DNA of 64,000 nucleotides from Cheilinus undulatus (Eukaryota; Chordata; Actinopteri; Labriformes; Labridae): positions 32,181,855 to 32,245,854 of the forward strand of contig NC_054867.1 of assembly GCF_018320785.1 (NCBI RefSeq). The letters run 5' to 3'. A program made the translations under genes and the position numbers. Positions 11,974 through 24,000 of this stretch are shown piece by piece. The notes under the pieces were generated by a model. That model ran no database searches. It saw only the letters and a list, made by a program, of their open reading frames with translations, and was not told the origin of the DNA. How positions within the stretch are numbered: position 1 is the first letter of the stretch; the number at the start of each line of letters is the position of its first letter.

Positions 11974-12081
11974 TCACATCATGCCGTCAGGAGAGGAGGT
12001 CAAGTCGATCAGCTCAAGAGCTTTCTTCTCTGATTTGTTCAATGGAAGATCTTCAGCTGGTGTACACAAGGTGGAGAACCT
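11974..12081 (-). CDS. slc6a13: slc6a13-like copy 1, terminal exon (C-tail)
   Basis: 36 codons to TGA at 11976-11974. It reads [20 protein letters not shown] and ends SSPDGMM. CPAEDLP-type wording recalls SLC6A13. It lacks a T-H-F/L type C-terminal PDZ ligand. Confidence 0.85.
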   Translation of the reverse strand, partial: RFSTLCTPAEDLPLNKSEKKALELIDLTSSPDGMM

Positions 12082-15000
12082 CTAACAAAGAAGAATAGAA
12101 CTTTTACAAAAAATACAACTGCACCACTTTTTAAAGAACTATAGTATCTCATACTAACAGCTTACCTCCCGCAGTGAACCAGGAGTCCTGCCCACTACGT
12201 ACAGCATCCAGAAAGGAACCATGAGTGTGGAGGAGAGAGTGAACCACCAGCCAATAGCATACCCCCACCAAGGATACTCAATCATGTTGTTGAACTTCAG
12301 GGGCGTGTATTTGATCAAGGAGAAAATAAACGTACCCTAAATACAGACATGGGAGTGATTAGTATCATGATGGGCCCATTTAAAAAATCTAAATGTATAT
12401 GTCCCAATAAAAAAACAGTTAGTATCTATGCTATATCAACATTTTATTGAAAGTTAGCAGTCAATTCAATTCAGCAGTCCTCTTATACAATCAATTAATA
12501 TTGGTCACTGGCTGCAGGCTAACTTTTATAGGATTCCATTATTGAAAGACTCTTTGTTGACTTGAAACTAGTGGCTGTAGGTGGCTAATAAAGCCCTTCT
12601 ATCTGAATCTACAAAAAAGAATAGAAATCAGGCATTTTTATGTTCTAGATACTCTAATTTTATTTACAAGTTTGTGCTATGATTATATTTTATCTATTGT
12701 ATTTTTTACCTGCTTGCACAAACATTTTAAGGTTGACATATTTTTCCTTTTTAAGACAACTTTATATTGTTCTCAGAGGTCCCCAAAACATGCCTTTGAT
12801 GTTCACTGATGAAAAAACACTCTAGTATCAATCTCCCAGACTGAAGTCAGCAGGGTAATGCACTGATCTATCCAGCATCTCAGCTGGTAGCTGGTAGAAC
12901 TTTCCTCCAAGCGGGGGAGGGCCAAACCTGGGGGAAGGTGCCTTCGCCCCTTGTGAGGTCACTAAAACATTTTCTAAAGGGAGGAGAAAGAGAAGGGGAG
13001 AGGGAATGGGAGATTGATGGTTCAAATTCAAGTCAGGTCCTAAACTCTGGATAACATCAGGAGTGCTGCATCTGTTTTCCTGAGAGGGGTGTGGTCAGGG
13101 GCGGAGTCAGACAGCTAATTACTATTTAAAGTCACAGACACAGAAATGTCTTGTTCTGAGAAGGGCTGGAACAGTAGGGTTTATAAACGTAAAAATCCTG
13201 TACTGGACAGTTTTTTCAGCAATAAACTTCACAGGCATGTTTTGGGGACCTCTGAGAACAATATAAACTCGTCTTAAAAGGGTAAAATATGTCCCCTTTA
13301 AATATATCTACATTGTTCAGTGCTATGTAGCATTGTGGTACAATTCTGGAGAAAGTATATCATTATTTTCCTCACCCTTTCAGTGAAAATATGAACAATA
13401 TCAGTATAACTAGAAAAGCATTCGGAGAGCACAGACCTCCATCATTAGCCCTGTCTCCAAATAGTGAAGAATCCTTAAAAAAAATTCCTGGATCCATCCC
13501 CATGTGTCCCCCACCACAACATTTGCCAATTACTCCCACCCCAACAAGGTTGAGACATGATGAGGTAAGGCATTGGCTTTGCTACAGGGGACTGTCACGG
13601 TGCAAGCGTTGCCTGATGATGCCAATAGATGCACTGACAGTCTCACCCATGGTCTCACCGGATGACTTGAAGTCATGGCAGAGGGTGAATATTCCTCTAT
13701 TCCTGCCAGCATTGTGAGTATTCTCGCTACAATTCACTGTCTTTCTCTCTGTTATGCTCCGACTTATCTCCTTGACCGGGCGTGTGTCTTTCAAACTCTA
13801 TAAACTCCAAAACTTTGAATAGAAACACACCCAAAAACTGCTGCTGGGATTGAAGTTACTCATGTCCGCCATCTTCTGGTGTAAAGTGGTAACAGCGCAG
13901 ACCTCTGCCATTAGTCAGATTGTGTTAATTCCTCTAGAAAAGGCCAGTGACTTTAGAGATGATAGTATCCATGGTGTGGTAGTTCAGTAACTCTCCGTAG
14001 TTTTATTTCAAGCCCTTCATGTCAAGAGTTAGATGTGGTTAGCTTAGGTCTGAAACAGAGCCAGTCTGTTGCCTTTGTGTTCTTGGTCCTACTGAGACAT
14101 CGCACACTGGAGGACTGTACCAGGCATGTGCTGCTTAAATTTCTTAAGAAAATGTATGTGTGTTTTTCTTAAAGTCTTTTCAAAAATTCAAAACACCATG
14201 AAGAAGTGTCAGTAGCTGCTTAAACAGTTGATCCTCTTTAGGTGGCTGTAGTTGTCAGTACAGCTAACTAGCATCTACTTACTTACTTACTGATTATCAC
14301 AGAAAATGTAGTTGTTTGAGCCCCAAGTGTGACGATCCTCTGGTGGCCTGTTTGCTGGTGTTTGTGTTTTGTGTTTTCAGGATCCAGTAGGTGTGGTCTG
14401 GTGGCAGTCGGGATTGGCATGTGGATTGAGGATTGAGAACACCTGGGCCTGGTGTTCTCATGCTAAAGATCAGGCTTGTCAGTGCCTCAGTGGGAGCTGG
14501 AGAGGAGAGGCTGAGGGACCCTGCTCCTGTTTGACCCCCGCTCCCCATCTTAGTTATGCTTTAGTTAGGTTGATTTGGCAGCATTTGGTTTTCATTAATA
14601 TATTTGTCATCTTTGATTATTCTTTGTAATAAAGTTGAGTTTTTCTTCACAAAATACTCCGTTCCTTCTCCCTTTATTTGTCAGTGGCTTAGAGCCGACG
14701 GTGACAAATGGGGGCTTGTCTAATTGTGGTTAATTTGGTGTAGATTTGTGTTTAATCCGTGTTTCTTTTCTGTTCAGGCCGTGGCTGGCTTTGCCATCTT
14801 TGCCGTGACACAAGCGTAAAACAATAATCTGACTGTCTACTTTCCCATTCCTCTCTTATCATTTTCCTCAGTCTCTCTTTGCACAGAAGTCACTTTGTGT
14901 TCTTTAAATGAGTTTGGAAATATCGGCATTGCGGATATCTGCAAAAACCCAACATTGTGCATCCCTAACTGAAAGGCTAAGATAATGCTCATAACATGAA

Positions 15001-18000
15001 TACTCTTATCAATTTAAACGAACCTAGTGTCTCTCTTGTATCTATTATTGCCAAGTATTAAGTTGGCATTGTGAACTGCACATGTGCTCTTCAAGAACAG
15101 AAACTGGGCTGGTGTTAGCTAATGGACAATTGACAAATACACTGAATTAGTAAACTTTCATGTCAAAACTCACCATGCAAATTACTGGAGTGACATATTT
15201 CAAACAATGCTTAATCAGTGGCAAAGGCTTGTATCCAATCATGTCCTCTACGTTGTCATAAAACCGGTCAGCACCTGTTTCATAGATGGAATCACACTGG
15301 TGAGCTGATTAAACAACACATGAAGGTTTTGTGGATTTTCTTTATGATCATTAACTCACCATAAACCCATCCAACACACACAGACTGTAGGGTGGCAAAG
15401 AGGAGAAGAGTCATCCCACTGCAGGCATAATAGTCAAATAACTGGAAGATGTAGAGTCCACCCTGAGTAAGACACAGGACCACAGTTAGCTATTAATTTA
15501 TGTTACTTTTCAATTTTAGATAAAAGAAAGGTTAACATAAAATCTGATCATACTTCTGTAACCATCGTAAGGCCAATGAAAAAACTGGCAACGCTGATAG
15601 CAAGTAGAAGGAGTTTACGTCGATGACCAACATGGAAGAAGGCTGGATTCATGTCTGAAATTGCTGTTACAATTGCTTCCAGACCTACAAACTAAAACAC
15701 AGAACCACATGTTAGAAAATTACTCCATACAGGTTGTACCTATGCTTAAAATTTTTGATGAATACATGTAATATCAATGCTGTAAGGAATCAAAGAGATT
15801 CTATTACTGCCAGGGCTGAAGTAATATTTAGTCTAATTGTTTTTAAACTAAATAATTTATTTTGCTTTAATATAAATCTGGATCAAACTTTTTAAAAGTA
15901 ACAAAAATCCAGGGGTTTCTTGTATATGTAAGAACTCTCAAAACCTCCAATCGCACCAATAAACATCCACTCATTCATTCATATAGAAATTCTCTGGAGT
16001 GCCCTGAACTCTTTAGGATAGTTTCGAAAGATATATTTGTAACTAACACAAACACACACAAACAGATAAAAAATCTAGGGCAAAAGGGTAAAAAAAACCT
16101 GACTTTCTGCTAAAATAGTAGGGAGACACTGACAGTCACAGTGAGAACAACAGTCAAACCTGACAACTGTACATGCATTGGAGTTCTCTGTGAATTTTTA
16201 AAGAAGCGTCAGCTCACCTCACTGTCCAGTCCCAGCAGAATTATCATAATGAAAAAAAATACCGCCCATATCTGGGGAAAAGGCATCATGGTGACTGCAC
16301 GTGGGTAGGCAATGAATGCCAAGCCAGGACCTGAGAGAAGATAACAGAGATAATGTTAGTTAAAAAATCTGAAAATAAAACAACAATGACCATTAAATTA
16401 ATAGCTATTAATAGTGATACTTCTTCACCTGACTCTGCCACTTTAGAAATGTCAATGTGCTGCTCATACGCCATGAATCCAAGCACAGAGAAGATGGCAA
16501 AGCCAGCCACAAAGCTGGTGCTACTGTTCAGGAGGCACAAGTAAAAACAGTCCCTAGAAACAAAAAGAAATACATTCTTAGTCCATAACTTTGTATTTAA
16601 CTTACAGAAATGTAACATTCTTTTACTGGTCATGAAATGAAGCCTAATGTGACTAAAGAAGGCCATTTTCTTTGGTAGACTGCTGAATCCCTAGAAATAT
16701 TTACAAATAAGAACTTTACAAATAATTTACCATGTTAGGATGTCTGCATATACACTACTCAAAGATGTTTTCTTAAAATGTGCATTCAAGAGGTGTAGAA
16801 GTTTAAGTGGACTCCTGAAAAGGTCTAATATCAGCCATGGTACTTCTTAACATGTTTACTCTCATATAAGGCTCTGAGCTATATTTGGAAAAATAGATCA
16901 CTATGGCATGTGATGTTTTCTCCTTTATTTTTTGGCCCTTTATATTCCAGGCTTGAACTGTTGTGCTTTCCACTAGCTTACACTATATGCCACCTACCCA
17001 AAATTTTTAATATGATCTTTCTTTTTGAGCATGCTTTCTCTCTACAGTACTCAAACTGAAAAAACAGAAGATATTACACTAAACTTACTTGTAACAGTCA
17101 TTGTTGTACTTATTGTAACTGCCAAGTGCAGTTAGACACCCAATGCAAATAGCATATGAATAAAATATTTGTGTGCCAGCATCCATCCACACCTGCAAGA
17201 GAAATAGTGGACATATTTTCACTCACAATAAAGCTGGCATTTCAAGTGTGTTGAAACTCTATAAATGATCTAACATGCTAATGTTTAACACTGCTGTAGA
17301 GTAGAAGTCCATCAGCAAAGACATCCTGACACTACGTCCATGTATAAGTAACAAATTCTTTTAATATTCACACAAGGTAACTAACATGTGATTCAACTAT
17401 ATGACAAAGTTTATAATGCTCAATTCATGTTTGTTCCTTTATTTGACTTAAATAATGGTAGGATGGAAGCAAGTCGGTTAATCTACAGTTTTGTATGATT
17501 CAGCTCTTTATCTTCAGAAACTCTAAAAAAGACAAATACTTTTCTTAGCTTGAACAGTGGGTGTCTGAATGTGTTTGTAATAATGAGTCCTTGGTACATT
17601 GCCGTTCAAAAGGGATTATATTCAGTTCAGCAGCTTGTCATTAAAAAACAAAAAGTCCTGAAATACCTGTGGATCAGTGAGGCGGGAGGGATCTGGGTAG
17701 AGGTAGAACTTGATCCCATCTAAGGCTCCAGGCAATGTGAGTCCGCGGATAAGCAACACTGCCAGCATCAAATAGGGAAATGTGGCAGTAAAGTAAACTA
17801 CCTGAGAAGACAACATGGTTGGGATTAATTTGTTGTAAAAATATTCACTATCAGTACATTCTTTGGTCAGAATTCATGTTGCTAGACCCCACAGGAACCC
17901 TTTTGATCTTTAAACAAAAATCAAATACTGTGATGGGAAAGGATCAGATAAAGATACACAGTAAATATTTATCTACCTGTTTGCTGCTTGATCACAATGG

Positions 18001-21000
18001 CTACATTCTGTTATAGTGTGCTTATGGACACTGGACTATGTCCAACCCAGAGTTAATATCCAAAGAAACTAGTGATGCTACTCTGTCTGGCAGGATGATC
18101 AGATAATAATAATAATAAGTTTATTTATATAGCACCTTTCAAGAACATCAAAGTCACAAAGTACTTTACAAAGAGATAAAGGAAAACACAGGCAATGATG
18201 CAAAGGTACAATAAAAGAATACACAGTACAACATAACAAATTAAGTAAAGGCCAGACCAAACAAGTAGGTCTTAAGTTGCTTTTTAAATGAATCAACAGT
18301 GTCTACTGAACTTAAACTCAATGGAAGTGAGTTCCAAAGAGTTGGAGTCTCCTTTAGTTTTCAGTCTGGAGTGTGGCACAACCAGCAGGTCCTGATCAGA
18401 GGACCGAACAGTCCTGCTGGGATTGTACGGTTTTAAAAGTTCAGTAATGTAGGCTGGTGCCTGACCATGAAGGGCTTTTAAAGTAAACATAAGGATCTTA
18501 AAATGTATTCTAAAATGTATGGGAAGCCAGTGGAGAGAATACAGAATTGGTGTGATGTGTGACCTTTTTGAAGACTTCGTAAGTAGTCTGGCTGCAGCGT
18601 TTTGAGCTAGTTGTAGACGATTTATAGATGTTTTACTGAGACAGGTGAAAAGTGAGTTACAGTAGTCTAAACGGGAGGAAATTAATGTGTGAATAACCAT
18701 CTCCATCTGAGCTGTACAAACAATGTGTCTTAGGTTAAGCAATATTTCTGAGTTGGAAAAAAGAAGAACGGACCAGATTTGACATGTTGATCTAAATACA
18801 AGGAGCGGCTAAATGAAACATCAAGATTATGCAGAACAGGTTTTACACAAGTAGACAGGGTACCAAGTTTCTCCAAAATTCCTGGCACTAAGCCATCTGG
18901 GGCCGAGACAAGGACCTCTGTTTTGTCAGCGTTTAGCTGTAGAGAATTATCTGACATCCAGTCTTTAATGGCACTCAAACAACTGAGTAAAACTGACACT
19001 TCAGTATAATTTTGAGGTGTAAAAGATATGTGAAGCTGGATGTCATCCACATAACAGTGATAGGATATGTCTTTAAAGCTGGGAGGAATTTGAAGAGCTG
19101 TGGTTGTTAACAGTGACAGAGAAAGTTCTGTTGAACAGGTAAGAGGAAAACCAGTCAATGGCTAAGCCAAAAATGCCCACCCACTGCTTTAGCCTATCAA
19201 CTAAAATGCCATGATCCACAGTGTCAAAGGCTGCACTGAGATCCAGTAAAACCAACACAGAACATTTTCCTTCATCACTGCTAAGCAAGAAGTCATTAAA
19301 AACTCTAAGAAGTGCTGATTCTGTTGAATGTGACTGACGAAAACCAGACTGAAACTTGTCCAGGATGTTATGAGTGTCCAAGGCAGCTGTAAGTTGTTTG
19401 GCAACCACTTTTTCTAGAATTTTAGAGATAAAGGATAGTTTTGAAATAGGCCTATAGTTTTGGGGCAAAGAGGAGCCCAGATTTGTTTTTTGAGAAGAGG
19501 TTGTATGGCAGCATGTTTAAAATATGAAGGAACATGACTAGATTCTAATGACTTACCGACAATTGAAAGAATTTATGGGCCAATGGAATCTATTACAGAT
19601 TTTAGTAGATGAGCTGGCAATATGTCAAAGGGACTAGAGGAAAATTTTCATAGTTCTAACCAGATTCTTTAGATCTTGTAGGGAGACCGGAGAGAACTTT
19701 TCCAGGATTATTTGGTGAGGTGGGCAGGGAACAGCAGAAGAAAAAGATGGAGTGATTTGTGCTTGGATGTCATGTTATTCATGTTATTTGAACTTGAACA
19801 ATGAAATAATTATTTCTTATATTATCAAATTACAATATTTCTTGTCTGAATGTTGCCTTGTGGGAATGTTCCTGGAGTTTTACCACTTCAGGCAGGTCCG
19901 TGGCCCTTTTTGGTGCTATGTGTAGGGGAACTAATAAACAAAAAAAATGTCCTTTGCATGCTATGAAAATATCAAGAAAATTCTTAGTTATTATGTATGC
20001 ATCTTACAGTCTATCTTATTGTATACTGGTAATACTTGTTGATGCTGTACATTTACCCTCAATGTCCTCACCCTGATCAACATCACTAACCTCATCCATC
20101 TTCTCATTTTAGTAATCACAGATTTATACCTAAATATACAATACCAAAATGCTATGGTATCATTGTGAATCCATAACGGTTCAGTGTTTACTGTTTTCCA
20201 TTACGGTACGGTGTTGCCTCAAGGCAACATGTATATTTTAACCATTTTCCATTATTTGTTCATCAAAAAAGCAACATTTAACAACTAGAAATTAAAGTTT
20301 ACCCACCAATAATTATGTAACCATTTTTTTCCAGCCTCTGAAATATCTGGAAAAATATTTTGGGACACTAGCTCTTAACAAATAAATGATGATAAAGTGA
20401 CATGCAAGTTAAATATTCTGAATGTGTTTATTTGATTCTGAGACTTAAAATTATTTCATTATCATTGAATGCATTATTTGAGTTTTCAAAATTAGATTTA
20501 CAGTTTTCATTTATTGCAAATGACCTCTCACGGCCCACCTTGCAGTACCTCCAGGGCCCACCAGAGGCCTCGGTCCACACTTTGAAAAACACTGATGCAA
20601 CATATTATGCCGACGGCATTTACAGGGGTTTTCTCAATGCCCCTATCTTGGTGCTACAGCTAGAAGATGCACACTTGTACTGCATCTTCATAAATACATC
20701 ACTGAGTAGGTAATAACCCCAATTATTTTGTGAGGGTGTGCTCCAAAATAGTTGGGGTGCAGCTGGAGGACTTGCCCTCCCTTTGGGACAAAAGGGTGGT
20801 CAAGAAAGCTAGGGTCATCATGGAGCAACATGACCACGTCCTAGCTGCAAACTTTCAGCTTATGCCTTCAGGAAGGCGTTTTAAATCTCCACTTAGGAAA
20901 ACTAATCATTACTCCAGATCTTTTATCCCCTCTGCAATTAGACTTTTAAATATAGATCAGTCACTGAGGGAATGAACTCCTGATTTCTTATATAAGTATA

Positions 21001-24000
21001 TTTTAATTATTACATTATTGTCCATTTTCTTTATGCATGGCAGTTGTATTTGTGCTTTTTTGGGAGACATAGAGAATACCTGCGTGTTATCTCTGACAGT
21101 GTTATTGTTGAGAGTATTTTTGAGTGTTGAGTGCCCACATTCGTTCCCTGGAGGGAGAAAAAGTAGTAACTTTGGTAAATGATGATGCTAAGATAAGGAG
21201 CAAATGCTCTCTTATTGGTTGGTGTAGGGATTCAAGTTGTTGACATTGGGTCAGGATGTCAAACTAGACGAAAGAGCAAGAAAAATTCTGACATGCTAGT
21301 CTTGTTGAATGATGGTCGTGGGGTGCCTTGGATGCGTCGTTAATTATGTCACACTACTAGACTGTTTGTTGTCTCGACACGCAAATTCAGGCCCGAGGTT
21401 TGACGATTCGCTCTGATGTTGCAGTTGGGCCAAAATCTGTCTGGATTTGCATAGTCTGAGCCGGCTTTTACACAGACTCTGGGAAAGATCAGCGTCATGT
21501 GGTTTTTAGACATGTCCAGTGACATCTCAACTACATGAAAAAAGCTTTATTGTAGTGCAGTGGGGACTGGTGCCTCTAAACTTGGGGTGCTCTACCAACT
21601 GAGAAACAAATGCCCCAATACTTTACAAAACTTCAACCATTTAAGAGGTGCTTTAAATGCAACATAAACATCTTGTCTTACCTTTCCTGTGGACTTGACT
21701 CCTTTCCATACACAAAAGTAACAGATGACCCAAGACAACAGAAGGCACAGCGCCAACTCCCATCGAATCTCACCTAACTCTTCGATGCTTCCCGTGATAT
21801 TCAGAACTCTTCTCCTGCGCGTAACAGTTCAGATTCAGGAATGTAATTTTCAAAAATCATTTTCATATTTGGAATGTGATTATTTTTCATACTCACTCCC
21901 AAAACTCCCTGACTGGAGAAGTTGCGTTTTCAGGCACAGTCCAGTTGGCAGGACTAGCTCTTTGATCAAACTCCACACAGGTTTCTGTTGGAAAGAGGAC
22001 AGTGTGTTTAAAAAGACATTTAAGGTTGACATTTTTACCAATATCAGTTTATAAGTAGCATGTGTTTTGCTTTGTATTGTTTTACTTCAAGACTTAATTG
22101 GGGAAATTTCTCTATATTTTGGTTCATTGTTTTCAATAAAAAATTATCATGGTTTGTGGTGCCTGGAGAAGAAAGATTTTCTTGATAGTCTTACATTTTA
22201 TGGTTTGATTACCTCACCATTTATACCAGGGTGTTCTGAAAACATGAAACATCTGATAAACAAACTCTATTGTACCTCTCAGTTAAGTTGGAGACATCTT
22301 CTCAGTAAAAGTTGAAATGTGCTGATATATTTATATTTTATATTAAAATTTTTACTCAGGGGAAGTAAGGTGATTTTTGACAATTGAAAATGTTTTGCAG
22401 TGCAAACCTTCCACTTTAAGCTGAACTTCAGATTCATATTCTTTTAACTAATTATCAGCTAAACAATAAAATCTCAAATGTTGCTGCTATACTTGTTTTG
22501 AATATAATGATACTGAAATAAATAGGTCTAAACACTGAAAGGGAGATACTCACCACCCACATTATGATTTACTTTGTACAAACACTAGAAAAAGGTTTTG
22601 TATTTTTTTGGTGAGGTTTCTTCAGCCACATCTTTTGGTATTAACATACCAGTATTCCAGCTGTTTCTGCAACTTCCCCAGGGCAGTTCAGAGTTAAAGG
22701 AGAAGAAGAGATAGAGGAAAGCCCATGCCAATATGATGACGTAATAGATGCTGGCATATAAAACAACCACCTGACTGCCATATCCAATCCCTAAAACAAA
22801 CAACACAAATAAACAGCCTTTAGATTATGCACACAACACCTTAAACATCAGATTAATATAGTCATATGTGAAGTTACAAACAGTAAGCAGCAGGTTTTTG
22901 AGCCTTGTTGTGCAAAAATTTCCAGGAGTAGTTTGTTTGATACTGCATGATATGGCGTTAAAGAGGACTTTATTATTAACAAGAGCAAAACATAGTAATG
23001 AAGGTGATAGAGTAAACAAAATTCACTTGGTTACATTAAAAATATACAATGTTCTTATTTGCCTCATATATAAGTTGTATAAAGTTAGAATTGAAATTAA
23101 TTGATGATAATGCAATACACAGACTGGGGTGTACTTGAAGACCCTGTCCACTTACATCACAGAGTAAACACAGTGGAGTGAATATTCTTTTTACTCGTGT
23201 AATCTCCGTGTTTAATGGCTTGACCACATGAAAAAGATAAACAAACATTTTAGTAACTCATTGAGCCATGTGTGACAGTTCACAGGAGGAAATATTTAAA
23301 ATACACAAGCCAGCTCAGAGACAAAATCATTGTTTATTATAATGTTTCAACAAGGCTTACAGTCTCTTTAGTGCCAAAGAAAAGAATGGGAGAAGCTGAA
23401 GAGGCTGTTTTTTGTTAAATAAAAAATGTGACAATTGTGCATATGTAAGGCATGATGTAGGTTTATATCTTTTAGTGGAATAAAGTGCACTCATCTTAAA
23501 ATCTCTATGGATGGTAACAGTTCTTACAACAAGGCAATCTATGATAGTTTTTAGACTAAGGAACTGGTTATAAATGGCCAATATTTTTGAAAAATATTTT
23601 AGTTTTTTAAAATTGAAAAACAACACAACTGTAGTGTTGCTCTTACACCACTACTTTTTTGCGCCCTTTTTGCACTGATAAGTTACATCATCTAAGTTTT
23701 ATTGATGTGTTATAGTGAGTTTGCACATTTTCCCCCTCAGTGTACTGGAGGAATAATGACTTACTCTTTCACTTTATGACACTGAGGCCCAGTCTATCAT
23801 TTTACAAAAGATCATTGAGTTTTCACTTTTTCATCACCAAAGATAGGATCAGTTAACATTCTTGGACACATAAAATAGTAATGAAAGACCAGTCAAAACA
23901 GTATTAAATAAAGTCAACATGCTCATCCTACTGACTATAAGTAAGATAATGAAACATGTAACTACTTTTAATAACTGATTCCACCATACAGTGATAGTGC

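Noticed and set aside
13391..13717. 108-codon plus-strand frame in an SLC6 intron
   Set aside because: No domain, proline-rich low-complexity content, and antisense to the gene in a repeat-like block; no splice or start context.
16286..16666. 126-codon minus-strand reading frame
   Set aside because: It reads through SLC6 exon 8 and its flanking introns; only 16429-16553 is coding by splice sites and homology.
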